Of a stretch of 64,000 bases of DNA, positions 29,912 through 40,173 are shown piece after piece. Within the stretch, counting starts at the first letter, position 1. Each line of letters begins with the position of its first letter. The notes under the pieces were generated by a model, which searched no databases, was not told the DNA's origin, and worked only from the letters and a program-made list of their open reading frames with translations. The DNA is from Prochlorococcus marinus str. MIT 9107. GTDB lineage: Bacteria; Cyanobacteriota; Cyanobacteriia; PCC-6307; Cyanobiaceae. The stretch is taken from assembly GCF_000759855.1 (NCBI RefSeq), contig NZ_JNAI01000006.1, positions 62,001-126,000 of the forward strand. The letters are read 5' to 3'. A program made the translations under genes and the position numbers.

Positions 29912-32900
29912 TTAATATCTAAAAAATAATTGAAGTCTACCTTTCCAATCCCCATTAGAATCATAAGAACCTAATAATTCTAAGTTTGGATTAGCCTGAA
30001 AAGTTAAAATCCCTGTAGGCGGGAGGTCATCTCTTCCTGGAACAGTTTGGAAGGCAAAATTTACTGCATCTGTAATGTCAATTCCTAGCTCAGCTATCCA
30101 AGCTTGAGAAGAAAATTCTTCATTAGAAGATGATTCTTCATCATTTTCAATATCTAAATTCTCATTAGAAAAAATATTATTTAAAGAATCATTATTTTCT
30201 ATTAAAGCTGGGTATAAAGATAACTGAAACCTTTCACTAAATGCATCGGCATTATTAAGTTGAGAAATGAATGCTCTATTTATTAAATTTGCAGAATTAC
30301 CTCCAATTAAACCAATTATTTGTGACCTGTTATAACTTGGGGTACTCCTTAGTTGGATTCTTTTATTTTCATCTTCAAAAGATAATTGATCTAAAAATCC
30401 TTCGTAAGAAGCTTCAATTTTAATAAGCCTTGTATTGCCAATCCCAAATGCTCCAAAACCACTTGAAGTCTCATTTGCATCAAGATCATCTGAAACATTT
30501 GAATCCTGATTATTTTCACTTATAGGTATTATAGAATCTGGCACTTTACTAACTAGAGAAAAATTAATGAATGGAACCACCCCACTTCTTGAAGCAAATA
30601 AAATATAATTATCTTTATTTTTATCAAGTTTAAAAGGTGTAGTATATAGATTAGCTCGACCTTTTTTAAGATAAATAAGACCTCTAGCGTTTAAATCTTT
30701 TCCTACCGCTCCATTTATATTAAGGTCTAATTTAGTATCTAAATAAGCTTGAATTATCTCGGAATATTGAAGTTTAAATTCTGGTCCAAGTTTTAATTTA
30801 AGATTATTAAAACTCAAATTATCCAAATAAGTAGGCAAAGTTTCTCCTAAAAGAACTGAATTCAAAATTGTTTCATTTGAAATTATTTCAATATTCCCAT
30901 TGCTATTCCAATAGAGTTCTGGCCAATCTTTTTTTTCTTCTTTTAGATTAATATCATCTTCTATTTTATTATTTTGATTGGCTCTATTAAAATTAATAAA
31001 TCCATTATTGAGTGATAGGTTACCTCCTAAAATTGGATTTTCAAATGATCCACTTAAATCAATATCTGAATCCACTAAAAAATTGAAACTTTCTGTATTT
31101 ATAGTAAATTTATTTGTTATTAACTTAATCCCTTCCTTACGGGAATCATTCTTACTATAAAAAGGCAAAGACCCGTCTATAAAAATATTGCCAGAATCTT
31201 CTGTCTTTGCTTGCAGATTCTTAATCTCTAAAGATTCAAAATCAAAAATTATCAAGCTATTAATATCTTTGATTAAAGTATTGTAAAAATCAATTTCAGA
31301 ATCTTTAATCACGACAAATCCATTTAATATAGGTTTATTTATAGTACCTTTTATTATCATTCTTAGATTTAAGTCACCAACTTTATAAGTAAAATAGTCA
31401 GTGGCAAAGATATCTATTAAATCAATAAATTTTTCATTCCCAACCAATCTTAAATCTAGGTTATCTGATGTATTTATTGGTATCGAACCTTTAAGAATGA
31501 TCGGAGTTTTAGAGTCATCTATTAGAAAGGAAAAATCAATATCAAAAGTAGAATTATTAAATTCAATTAGTCCTTTATCAAATACTACTTGTTTAGTGTT
31601 TATTGATGAATTATTGGAATAAATTGAACTTGAGAAAGATTTTGTATCAAGATTATAAAATAAATTAAGATCCAAACCTCCAACAAAATCCTTTGGTTGA
31701 TTTAAAAAGATATTTAAAGAACTTAATGGAAGTTTTTTAATATTTAAAGAACCTTTACCTCTTAATAATCCCCCTTCCATATCAATAGAAAATTCCTCTT
31801 TTTCATTTTTGTAATCATCTCTAGAGAAATCAAGATATCCATTTAATTTTGCATTTAATTTATAGTTGAGTGGCCTATCTCCGTTAATAGTTGCTTTTGC
31901 ATTATATCTGCTTTTAAATTTACTTAAATATTTTTTCAAGTTAAATTTCTCCTCTTGATCATTTTTATTTTCAACAAAATTATTTATATAGTCGATCCTC
32001 TCTTTAAACGAATTATTATCTTTATTTATTTCCAAATCATCAAGGATATTTGATTTTATTGTTGGAATAACTTTTTTATTATCAAAATTAAAAATATCAA
32101 GCACGGTCAAGATAGTCCAACTCGTACTTATATTGGTGAATTCCGTATTAATCAAATTATTTTTATTTGAGTCATATTCGAATTCAATTATTCCCCCATC
32201 AATTGGATACAATGATGAGTTAACATATAAAGAATTATTTTTGAAACTGAAATCAAATAATGAATTTGCCAACTTTATATTTCTATATTTACCTAAACTC
32301 CAAGCCATTCGTCCATCAAGATAAGACTGGTCTGAAGATATTGATCCTGCACCATTTATAATTCCGTTAATTCTATCAAATTGATTTTGGCTTATAGATA
32401 ATTCAAGTTCATCAAGAGGAAAATTATCGGCTTTCCAATTATAATTATCATACTCTTTGACTATTTCTATACTCCCTTTATTTGAATTAAAAACTCTTAT
32501 AAAAGTTGCATTATCTAGTTTAAGCTTAGAATCAAATTTAATTGAGAGAAATGAAGGGATTGGAGAATATCTGTTTTTCATATTTAGCAGAAATTTATTT
32601 CTATCATTTTTAATATCTCCCTCCCATATTTCTCTAATACGAATACCTTTATAGTGAGGATAATCAACATTAAAGTTTATCGAAATATCAGGATCACTAA
32701 TTTTTCCTTTAAATTCTCCTCTAGCAGTAATGAAACCCCTTATATCATTTTTTCGGAAAATATTTAAGTTAGATAATTGAGTTCTATTTATCTTAAAACT
32801 AGAATTGATTTCACCAAAACTAATACCTCTTCCATCAATCCAATAAGGAATATTTCCAGATAATTTAATATCTGGGTTCAGACTATCAATGTATCCAATG

Positions 32901-33871
32901 CTTCCATTTAGATCAATATTATTAGAACTTTTATTTAACGGAACATTTAGATTAAAATTTGAAGTCAAAGTTCCATAATTTAAGTTTTCTGAATTTCCAA
33001 TTAAATACTTATCTTTACAAAAAAATCTAGTTGAATCTGAAGTTATATTTTCTGATAAAGCTTCTGGTTTTATTTTTAAATTAGTAAAAGAGAATTTTCC
33101 TTTGCAAGAGGTTTCATTTGATAATTTATTAAATTTAAAGTTAGATTTAAAATTTCCTTCTTTAAAACTAATTTTTCTGTTCCCAAAAACATATTCGGAG
33201 TTCTCAAGATCTAAACCCCTAGAAAATAAATCCAGCCTTAAAAAGTCTTGATTTAACTTTGTATTGAATTTTAACTTTAGAAAACCTTTACCCTCAAAAT
33301 TAGATTTTACATTTGCAATAATTTGTCTACTAATTGACTTGTAGATAAAATTACCTTTTACTTTTGTTTTTAATCCTGAATTTTTAAGGTTGAGAATTGA
33401 ATATTTTTTTAAATTGAAATTCAATTCATACTTTGATTTTGATTTTTTTGAACTTCGAGCTTTTTTATAAGGTTCTTCCCTTTTAAAAAAATCTCTATCT
33501 ATATTAATTTCAGTTTGATCAGGCCTTATTGTTAATATCCATTTTTGTTTTAAAAAAGATCTAAAAGGCATAATACCTATATATACATTCTTAGCTGTAA
33601 TTCCAGAATCTATATTTTTTTTATCAATAATTTTTGAATTCCCCAGAGAAAACCCTAGAAATCTAATCCCGGAATAATCGCCTAAATAAACCTTTTTATT
33701 TAAAAAATTCTCAACACTATCTTCAAGATCTGATTTCCTAGAATTATAGTTATCTTTTAAAAAATTATTTAATAAAAAGGTGCCTAAAAATCCTATAGGC
33801 AAAATCATACATAATAATAGAATTTTTTTATTTAAATTTAGAGATCTAAATTTTTTCAAGTTAGAACCCAA
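29912..33871 (-). CDS. TamB/DUF490-like envelope protein
   Basis: A very long (1319 aa) envelope protein. One N-terminal membrane anchor (about 14-30) is followed by more than a thousand residues of repetitive short beta strands rich in Asn, Ser and Lys, alternating INGSLP/LKLNGNI-like units as in AsmA/TamB bridge proteins. The C-terminal TamB domain (about 980-1319) includes LEASYEGFLDQLSF and ends in LELLGSYDSNGDWKGRLQLFFRY-type strands. Such proteins form a hydrophobic groove between inner and outer membranes for lipid transport or outer-membrane protein assembly. The start is TTG. It is divergent from the Ycf51-like gene. Confidence 0.85.
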   Translation of the reverse strand: MGSNLKKFRSLNLNKKILLLCMILPIGFLGTFLLNNFLKDNYNSRKSDLEDSVENFLNKKVYLGDYSGIRFLGFSLGNSKIIDKKNIDSGITAKNVYIGIMPFRSFLKQKWILTIRPDQTEINIDRDFFKREEPYKKARSSKKSKSKYELNFNLKKYSILNLKNSGLKTKVKGNFIYKSISRQIIANVKSNFEGKGFLKLKFNTKLNQDFLRLDLFSRGLDLENSEYVFGNRKISFKEGNFKSNFKFNKLSNETSCKGKFSFTNLKIKPEALSENITSDSTRFFCKDKYLIGNSENLNYGTLTSNFNLNVPLNKSSNNIDLNGSIGYIDSLNPDIKLSGNIPYWIDGRGISFGEINSSFKINRTQLSNLNIFRKNDIRGFITARGEFKGKISDPDISINFNVDYPHYKGIRIREIWEGDIKNDRNKFLLNMKNRYSPIPSFLSIKFDSKLKLDNATFIRVFNSNKGSIEIVKEYDNYNWKADNFPLDELELSISQNQFDRINGIINGAGSISSDQSYLDGRMAWSLGKYRNIKLANSLFDFSFKNNSLYVNSSLYPIDGGIIEFEYDSNKNNLINTEFTNISTSWTILTVLDIFNFDNKKVIPTIKSNILDDLEINKDNNSFKERIDYINNFVENKNDQEEKFNLKKYLSKFKSRYNAKATINGDRPLNYKLNAKLNGYLDFSRDDYKNEKEEFSIDMEGGLLRGKGSLNIKKLPLSSLNIFLNQPKDFVGGLDLNLFYNLDTKSFSSSIYSNNSSINTKQVVFDKGLIEFNNSTFDIDFSFLIDDSKTPIILKGSIPINTSDNLDLRLVGNEKFIDLIDIFATDYFTYKVGDLNLRMIIKGTINKPILNGFVVIKDSEIDFYNTLIKDINSLIIFDFESLEIKNLQAKTEDSGNIFIDGSLPFYSKNDSRKEGIKLITNKFTINTESFNFLVDSDIDLSGSFENPILGGNLSLNNGFINFNRANQNNKIEDDINLKEEKKDWPELYWNSNGNIEIISNETILNSVLLGETLPTYLDNLSFNNLKLKLGPEFKLQYSEIIQAYLDTKLDLNINGAVGKDLNARGLIYLKKGRANLYTTPFKLDKNKDNYILFASRSGVVPFINFSLVSKVPDSIIPISENNQDSNVSDDLDANETSSGFGAFGIGNTRLIKIEASYEGFLDQLSFEDENKRIQLRSTPSYNRSQIIGLIGGNSANLINRAFISQLNNADAFSERFQLSLYPALIENNDSLNNIFSNENLDIENDEESSSNEEFSSQAWIAELGIDITDAVNFAFQTVPGRDDLPPTGILTFQANPNLELLGSYDSNGDWKGRLQLFFRY

Positions 33872-33922
33872 AATAGAGTAGGCTTACAAAATATAAGAAA
33901 TTAATTTGATCAAAGCCACTAA

Positions 33923-34366
33923 ATGTCTTTTTTTGAACTATTAGAGAACACTCCAAAAATTTTTGGATTATTTGGAATATTCCTCTTTATTTGCACTGTA
34001 GCAGCTTTTATATTTAATTTTGGTTTGAAATTTCGAATAATAGGTGCAACCATTTTCTCATTATTACTTTCTTTAAGCAGTTGGGCATTTATACAAAGTT
34101 ATACTGAAAATGTAGTAATAGAAGATGCAAAATATTTACCAATAGTTTATGACAACGGGTTCGATTTGATTATTACTAAAGCAGAGGATGACTTTCCAGA
34201 AGAGTCTATTGAACCAACTCTAGAACAATTATCACAAAATCTTAGAAAAGGTAGTAGATCGGGTGCAAATGTAAAAATAAAGATAAGAAAACTTGAACAA
34301 ATTGCAGATGGTGTAAGTAAACCAGTAGTAATTGGAGAAGTCAAGAAAAATGTCAAAATGAATTAG
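33923..34366 (+). CDS. Ycf51/DUF2518-like membrane protein
   Basis: A 147-aa protein with two hydrophobic helices near the N terminus (about 15-32 and 38-56). A hydrophilic domain of about 90 residues follows, with VVIEDAKYLPIVYDNGFDLI and a C-terminal beta-rich stretch. Architecture and length match the Ycf51 (DUF2518) family of cyanobacteria and some red-algal plastids. This assignment is from memory of family features and needs a profile search. No catalytic motif is visible. It is divergent from tamB with 51 bases between, and a DUF4332 gene follows by 11 bases. Confidence 0.65.
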   Translation: MSFFELLENTPKIFGLFGIFLFICTVAAFIFNFGLKFRIIGATIFSLLLSLSSWAFIQSYTENVVIEDAKYLPIVYDNGFDLIITKAEDDFPEESIEPTLEQLSQNLRKGSRSGANVKIKIRKLEQIADGVSKPVVIGEVKKNVKMN

Positions 34367-34377
34367 TCTCTAAAATT

Positions 34378-34785
34378 ATGGAAATCAGAACCTTTTTAGA
34401 TTTATTGCCAACTAACTTTAGACATGAGAAATCTTTTTTTATTCAAAATAATATAAGTAACTTTGAAAAACTAAGTAATCTTTCAGACTTAGATATAAAT
34501 GAGATTCAAAGAAAATCTCCACTATGTACATTAAATAATTTGAAAAAAATTAGAGCTATATCTATTTTCAAAAAAGAAATTGGAATTTCTCCACCGCAAG
34601 CATATCTACTTTTACATTGCGGTATTGGTTCTCCCAAATCATTATCACTATCTACTCCTTACGAATTAGAACGCAGAATTAGAAGATTAGAAAGAAGCCT
34701 TAGAGTTAAAACCAAGACAGCTATATCATTTACTCTGTTAAAAAAATGGATTAAAAGAGCCAATCAAATCTATAAATCTATTTGA
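34378..34785 (+). CDS. DUF4332-like helix-hairpin-helix protein
   Basis: A 135-aa basic protein, soluble and probably all helical. Two weak helix-hairpin-helix-like repeats can be seen: NISNFEKLSNLSDLDINEI near 25-43 and LLHCGIGSPKSLSLSTPYELERRI near 77-100, where GIGSPKSL is the typical hairpin. The DUF4332 family (cyanobacteria) has this pattern. Nucleic-acid binding is possible but not shown. It starts 11 bases after the Ycf51-like gene. Confidence 0.65.
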   Translation: MEIRTFLDLLPTNFRHEKSFFIQNNISNFEKLSNLSDLDINEIQRKSPLCTLNNLKKIRAISIFKKEIGISPPQAYLLLHCGIGSPKSLSLSTPYELERRIRRLERSLRVKTKTAISFTLLKKWIKRANQIYKSI

Positions 34786-34837
34786 AATCTTGGTTAAAAA
34801 AATTTTTTAATGTAGAATTAAAAAAAAGTAAGTAATA

Positions 34838-35104
34838 ATGAAACCTTTTTTATTTTTATTTTTTTTGTTTACCAACTTTTTATACCCTGTTTTTAGCCAA
34901 TCGAACTTATTAGAAAGCGTAAAAAAGAATCCAAGCGAAGCTATGAATATGTGTAATAAGTTTAGAGAGTTTAATTCAAAAGGTATCTCGGCTAGTTCAG
35001 ATAAAGTTATAGAGTATGTATCAAAAAAAAATAAGTTGACCCCCGTTCATGCTGAGATTTTCTCTATTTACGTTATTGGACTACACTGTCCAGATATTAT
35101 ATAA
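34838..35104 (+). CDS. Small exported protein of unknown function
   Basis: An 88-aa protein I do not recognise. It has a clear signal peptide (MKPFLFLFFLFTNFLYPVFSQS, likely cut near residue 20). The mature part of about 67 residues carries two cysteines (NMCNKF and GLHCPDII) that could form a disulfide in the periplasm. The start is ATG. It ends 6 bases before the CocE-like hydrolase, so the two are likely co-transcribed. No domain is recognised. Confidence 0.7.
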   Translation: MKPFLFLFFLFTNFLYPVFSQSNLLESVKKNPSEAMNMCNKFREFNSKGISASSDKVIEYVSKKNKLTPVHAEIFSIYVIGLHCPDII

Positions 35105-35110
35105 AGCTTA

Positions 35111-36694
35111 ATGTATGGTTCAAGATGTTTTGACAAGACTCTAGTACTTAGAGATGGGGTCAGACTTACATCAAGGATTTGGTTACCTAATAATGATAAT
35201 GGGCCATGGCCTGCATTATTAATGAGACAACCTTATGGGAAGGAAATAGCTTCAACGATTACCTATTCTCACCCTGAATGGTGGGCATCTAAAGGGTATA
35301 TGGTAATAATTCAAGATGTTAGAGGGATGGGCTCTTCTGAAGGTTTTTTTAATGGTTTTAAGCAAGAAGCTGGCGATACTTCAGAAACACATGAATGGGT
35401 AAGGTCTCTCAAAGAATGTAATGGGAAACTTGGCTTATATGGTTTTTCATATCAAGGATTTACTCAACTAATAGGTGAATCAAATTCAAAGCCCCCCGAT
35501 TGTTTATCTCCAGCAATGACTGGGTTAAATATTAAAGATCATTGGTGCTCAGATGGAGGAGCCTATTGGTGGCATAACAATATTGCATGGGGACTGCAAA
35601 TTGCAGCACTAAAAATGAAAAAAGAAAATAATTTATTTGAGTGGGAAAAGATAAGGTTAGCCCTAGAAAATAAAAGTTATCTAAGGGAAGGAATTGATAT
35701 TTTAAAAAATTATGATCCTAATAGCTTTGTTTTGCTATGGCTTAGAAATTTAAATAATGGTTGCCTCTTTGAAGAATTTAAGCCAATTTCAACATGGATT
35801 AAACAACCTATGTTAATTATTGGGGGACTTTGGGATCCACATTTAAAAGGGGCATTTGATCTTTATAAAAAGTCGCAAGAAGCTGGCGGCAGTCCAGAGA
35901 TACTTATTGGGAATGCGACTCACCTAAATTGGTGGGAGGGCTCACAAAGATCTTTATTAAAATTTTTTGATAAACATTTAAAATTAGATAAAAAGTTGAA
36001 TTCTAACAATAATTTAAAAGAGAATAAAATATGGAATATTTCATTAAATCAATGGGACGAATTAGATAATAAATTTTGCCCTGAATTTATTTTTGGGCTC
36101 AAAAGCGATGGCATAGCAAATATAGATGCTGAAGATGGGAGTCTGACCATAAAATCAAAAGGATCGGGATGGTTCACAATTGTTAATGACCCATGGAGAC
36201 CTGCGCCATCTGACGGTGGTCATTTGGGTCCAAATCCAGGAAATTTTAATAGAAATATTATTGACAAACGTCTGGATGTAGGAGTTTTTCAAACCAATTA
36301 TTTTGAAGAAGATCAATATTTCAAAGGGGTTCCCACATTAGAAATCCCTGTAAAAAGTGATCAGCCCAACTTCGATATCTGCCTCGCTTTATCTCTAGTT
36401 GAAAAAGATGATGAGAAGGTAAATCAGTTCTCAACTGGATTCTTGAGGGTTAAAAACTCCCAAATAAGTAAAGAATGCATTTATAAAATTACAATGCAAC
36501 CAACAAATATTTGTTTAATCAAAGGTAGTAAGCTTCGATTATCTATATCTGCAGCAGCTTATCCTGCTATTGGAGTTAATCCTGGATTTGGTGATGAAAA
36601 TATTGGAGCTCCTTCGGCAAATCATAGAATTATTACTTTAAGTTTTACACTTAATCAAGCATTTATGAAAATGAGCCCTTTTTTTAATAAATAA
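35111..36694 (+). CDS. CocE/NonD-family hydrolase (X-Pro dipeptidyl-peptidase S15-like)
   Basis: A 527-aa alpha/beta hydrolase of the S15/CocE group. DGVRLTSRIWLP opens the fold, DVRGMGSSEG is the conserved post-strand loop, and LYGFSYQGFTQL carries the nucleophile Ser113. D242 in GGLWDPHLKG and the histidine in GNATHLNWW near 273 complete the probable triad. A C-terminal jelly-roll (PepX_C-like) domain covers about 310-520, with FTIVNDPWRPAPSDGGHLG. It has no signal peptide, unlike the small gene before it. Activity may be an esterase, acylase or proline dipeptidyl-peptidase; sequence alone cannot decide. Confidence 0.85.
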   Translation: MYGSRCFDKTLVLRDGVRLTSRIWLPNNDNGPWPALLMRQPYGKEIASTITYSHPEWWASKGYMVIIQDVRGMGSSEGFFNGFKQEAGDTSETHEWVRSLKECNGKLGLYGFSYQGFTQLIGESNSKPPDCLSPAMTGLNIKDHWCSDGGAYWWHNNIAWGLQIAALKMKKENNLFEWEKIRLALENKSYLREGIDILKNYDPNSFVLLWLRNLNNGCLFEEFKPISTWIKQPMLIIGGLWDPHLKGAFDLYKKSQEAGGSPEILIGNATHLNWWEGSQRSLLKFFDKHLKLDKKLNSNNNLKENKIWNISLNQWDELDNKFCPEFIFGLKSDGIANIDAEDGSLTIKSKGSGWFTIVNDPWRPAPSDGGHLGPNPGNFNRNIIDKRLDVGVFQTNYFEEDQYFKGVPTLEIPVKSDQPNFDICLALSLVEKDDEKVNQFSTGFLRVKNSQISKECIYKITMQPTNICLIKGSKLRLSISAAAYPAIGVNPGFGDENIGAPSANHRIITLSFTLNQAFMKMSPFFNK

Positions 36695-36745
36695 TTATTT
36701 TTTGGTTAATCATTTGATATTATTAATCCTTAACATCTACCAGTC

Positions 36746-39010
36746 ATGATAGAGACAAATCAAGCAGACTGGATTAAATCAGAAGCTATCAACCTAGAAA
36801 ATTGTTGCAATGATAATCCATTAAAAATATTAGGTCCTCATTTTTATGAAGAGCAATGGGTAATAAGGGTATGGATGCCAGAAGCAGATGAAGTGAAAAT
36901 AAATTTTAAAAATAAAACCTATAAGGCCGCAAGCATAAACCATAAATGGCTTTTTGAAGCAATCCTTCCAGAAAATCCAAATTCTAATTACGAAATAAAT
37001 ATTTCAAGAGGAGGGATCACTCATACCCAATATGACCCTTGGTCTTATAGAGAAGAGTGGATGGGAGAAGTTGATAGGCATCTTTTTGCAGAAGGTAATC
37101 ATCATCATATTTGGGAAAAAATGGGAGCACATCTCATTGAAATCAAGAATCAAAAGGGGGTTATGTTCTGCATTTGGGCTCCAAATGCAAAATCAATCTC
37201 GATAATTGGAGATATAAATTCTTGGGATGGAAGACATCATCCAATGCAAAAAAGATTAGGCGGAATTTGGGAACTATTCATGCCAATAATGAAAGAAGGA
37301 GACAAATACAAATACGAAATAAGAACACAAGAAGGACATATTTATGAAAAAGCTGATCCATATGGTTTCCTTCATGAAATCAGGCCTCAAAATGGTTCAA
37401 TAGTTTCAAAATTAAAAAACTTTAATTGGAATGATAGTTCTTGGATTAAAAATAGGGATTCCTCTAGTCAAATTAACAAGCCCATTTCAGTTTATGAGAT
37501 GCATTTAGGAAGTTGGCTCCATGAATCAACAGATAATAAATATCTTGAAGACAATGGGAAGCATAGAGAACCAGTGCCTGCGGCAGATTTAAAACCTGGA
37601 ACAAGATTATTAACTTATCCAGAATTAACCGAAAAACTCATCCCTTATGTAAAAGAGAGAGGATTTACTCATATTGAACTAATGCCAATATCTGAGCATC
37701 CTTTCGATGGCTCATGGGGATACCAGGTTACAGGCTGGTATGCACCTACAAGTAGATTTGGAACTCCAAATGAATTTAGGGAGTTTGTAAATAAATGTCA
37801 TAAAGAAGGCATAGGTGTAATTCTTGATTGGGTGCCTGGTCATTTTCCAAAAGACAAGCATGGTTTGGCATTTTTTGATGGTTGTCATCTTTATGAACAT
37901 GGGGATTCACGTATAGGTGAACATAAAGAATGGGGAACTTTAATCTTTAATTACAGCAGAAACGAAGTAAGAAATTTCCTAGTTGCCAACCTCATTTATT
38001 GGTTTGAAGAATTTCATATTGATGGCATACGAGTAGATGCTGTAGCTTCAATGCTATACAGAGACTATCTACGCCCGGATGGAGAATGGATACCTAATGA
38101 GAATGGCGGGAATGAAAATATAGAAGCCGTTCAATTTCTTCAACAGGCTAATCATGTACTTTTCCAACATTTCCCTGGTGCGCTTTCTATTGCTGAAGAA
38201 TCAACAACTTGGCCAATGGTTACCAAACCAACAGACATGGGAGGATTAGGGTTTAATTTGAAATGGAATATGGGATGGATGCACGATATGCTCGATTATT
38301 TTGAGATAGATCCTTGGTTCAGACAATTCCATCAAAATAGTGTGACTTTCTCAATAACATATAACTACACAGAGAATTTCATGCTTGCTCTTAGTCACGA
38401 TGAGGTTGTCCATGGGAAAAGTCATCTTTTGCATAAAATGCCAGGCGATGATTGGAAGAAATATGCAAATACTCGAGCTTTACTAACTTATATGTGGACC
38501 CATCCCGGTAAAAAAACGATATTTATGGGAATGGAATTTGGACAAAGACAAGAATGGAATGTTTGGGATGATCTTCAATGGGAGTTGCTAGAATTTGAAC
38601 CTCATAAAGGTATCAGAAACTTAGTTGACGACCTGAATTCGCTTTATAAAAATGAACCTGCGTTATGGAAAAATGACTTTGATCCTTATGGATTCCAATG
38701 GATTGATTGTAATGACAAATCTAATTCAGTAATAAGTTTTATGAGAAGAGAAAACGATACTAATGAGTGGCTTGTAATTGTTGCGAACTTTACACCTAAT
38801 ACTCATGGTTCATATAAAGTAGGGGTTCCTTTAGAAGGATTCTATAAAGAGATATTTAATTCAGATGGATCTAGATACGGGGGCAGTAATAAAGGGAATA
38901 TGGGCGGCAAAGAAACTATAAATTACAACATTCATGATTATCAAAATGCTTTAGAACTCGCTTTACCGCCATTAAGCGTAAGTATCTTCAAACATCAAGA
39001 AAAGAAATAA
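36746..39010 (+). CDS. glgB: 1,4-alpha-glucan branching enzyme
   Basis: GlgB (GH13, 754 aa) makes alpha-1,6 branches in glycogen. Two N-terminal CBM48-type modules are visible, the second with [20 protein letters not shown]. The catalytic barrel carries [12 protein letters not shown] with nucleophile Asp431, [10 protein letters not shown] with acid/base Glu484, and [14 protein letters not shown]-terminal beta domain closes the protein. The long form with two N modules is typical of cyanobacteria. It pairs functionally with glgA near 9 kb. hemE follows after 114 non-coding bases. Confidence 0.97.
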   Translation: MIETNQADWIKSEAINLENCCNDNPLKILGPHFYEEQWVIRVWMPEADEVKINFKNKTYKAASINHKWLFEAILPENPNSNYEINISRGGITHTQYDPWSYREEWMGEVDRHLFAEGNHHHIWEKMGAHLIEIKNQKGVMFCIWAPNAKSISIIGDINSWDGRHHPMQKRLGGIWELFMPIMKEGDKYKYEIRTQEGHIYEKADPYGFLHEIRPQNGSIVSKLKNFNWNDSSWIKNRDSSSQINKPISVYEMHLGSWLHESTDNKYLEDNGKHREPVPAADLKPGTRLLTYPELTEKLIPYVKERGFTHIELMPISEHPFDGSWGYQVTGWYAPTSRFGTPNEFREFVNKCHKEGIGVILDWVPGHFPKDKHGLAFFDGCHLYEHGDSRIGEHKEWGTLIFNYSRNEVRNFLVANLIYWFEEFHIDGIRVDAVASMLYRDYLRPDGEWIPNENGGNENIEAVQFLQQANHVLFQHFPGALSIAEESTTWPMVTKPTDMGGLGFNLKWNMGWMHDMLDYFEIDPWFRQFHQNSVTFSITYNYTENFMLALSHDEVVHGKSHLLHKMPGDDWKKYANTRALLTYMWTHPGKKTIFMGMEFGQRQEWNVWDDLQWELLEFEPHKGIRNLVDDLNSLYKNEPALWKNDFDPYGFQWIDCNDKSNSVISFMRRENDTNEWLVIVANFTPNTHGSYKVGVPLEGFYKEIFNSDGSRYGGSNKGNMGGKETINYNIHDYQNALELALPPLSVSIFKHQEKK

Positions 39011-39026
39011 GAAAGCTCATTTAACT

Positions 39027-39058
39027 AAGTGCTTCATATAAATGTTCATATAACACTT
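39027..39058 (+). repeat. Short repeats and possible terminator between glgB and hemE
   Basis: Arms AAGTG (39027-39031) and CACTT (39054-39058, followed by TT) enclose a 12-base direct repeat unit beginning TTCATATAA, at 39033 and 39045. The weak stem followed by T residues could terminate glgB transcripts; the repeat may be chance in AT-rich DNA. Confidence 0.25.
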
Positions 39059-39124
39059 TTGATCTGCTTTGCATTGTAAGATTTTTAAGTTGGAATTTTA
39101 ATTAAAAAAAAATCGAATTAAAAA

Positions 39125-40165
39125 ATGGGTGAAAATTTACCACTACTTCTTTCTGCCGCATTAGGTGAAAAAGTAACTAGGCCTCCAGTATGGATGATGA
39201 GGCAAGCAGGAAGATATATGAAGATCTATAGGGATTTAAGGGAGCGTTACCCTAGCTTTAGGGAGAGGTCTGAAAATCCAGAACTATCCTATGAGATATC
39301 AATGCAACCTTTTCATGCTTTCAAACCAGATGGTGTGATCCTTTTCTCAGATATTCTCACACCTCTTCCAGGTATGGGTATAAATTTTGAAATAATCGAA
39401 AGTAAAGGTCCAATAATTGAGGAACCAATAAGAACTCTTAGCCAGATAGAAAATTTAAAAGAATTAAATCCAGGTGAGAGTTTAAGCTTTGTTGGGCAAG
39501 TACTTACTTCATTAAAAAAAGATGTGAATAATGAAGCAACAGTTTTAGGTTTTGTTGGCGCACCTTGGACTCTTGCAGCATATGTAGTTGAAGGTAAAAG
39601 CAGTAAAAATTATTCTTTAATAAAATCGATGGCTTTTAAAGAACCAGATTTACTTCACAAACTTCTTGATCATTTTGCAAAATCTATTGGTGAATATCTT
39701 AAATATCAAATAAAATCTGGGGCACAAGTAGTACAAATTTTTGATTCATGGGCAGGTCAACTAAGCCCACAAGATTATGATATCTTTGCTGGCCCTTATC
39801 AAAAAAAAGTTGTTGAGATTGTAAAGAAAGACTACCCTGACACACCTGTTATTCTCTACATTTCTGGCAGTGCGGGAGTAATAGAAAGAATGGCAAAAAC
39901 AGGGATAGATATAATTTCATTAGACTGGACAGTAGATATTGAGGAGGCTTGTAAAAGAATTCCTAATGAAATTGGTATTCAAGGTAATGTTGACCCTGGC
40001 ATTTTATTTGGAAATAAACATTCAATAAAAGAAAGGATTGATAATACTTTCAATAAAATTAAGGATAGAAAATATATTCTTAATTTAGGTCATGGAATTT
40101 TACCTGGGACTCCAGAAGAAAATGCTCAAACATTTTTTGAACATGGAAAAAAACTCACTTACTAG
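39125..40165 (+). CDS. hemE: Uroporphyrinogen decarboxylase
   Basis: HemE removes four carboxyl groups from uroporphyrinogen III in heme and chlorophyll synthesis. The 346-aa protein has the N-terminal signature [14 protein letters not shown] (about 18-31), [12 protein letters not shown] with the catalytic aspartate, and the central [16 protein letters not shown] signature. The length is normal. The epimerase gene begins 8 bases downstream on the same strand. Confidence 0.98.
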   Translation: MGENLPLLLSAALGEKVTRPPVWMMRQAGRYMKIYRDLRERYPSFRERSENPELSYEISMQPFHAFKPDGVILFSDILTPLPGMGINFEIIESKGPIIEEPIRTLSQIENLKELNPGESLSFVGQVLTSLKKDVNNEATVLGFVGAPWTLAAYVVEGKSSKNYSLIKSMAFKEPDLLHKLLDHFAKSIGEYLKYQIKSGAQVVQIFDSWAGQLSPQDYDIFAGPYQKKVVEIVKKDYPDTPVILYISGSAGVIERMAKTGIDIISLDWTVDIEEACKRIPNEIGIQGNVDPGILFGNKHSIKERIDNTFNKIKDRKYILNLGHGILPGTPEENAQTFFEHGKKLTY

Positions 40166-40173
40166 TCAAAATC

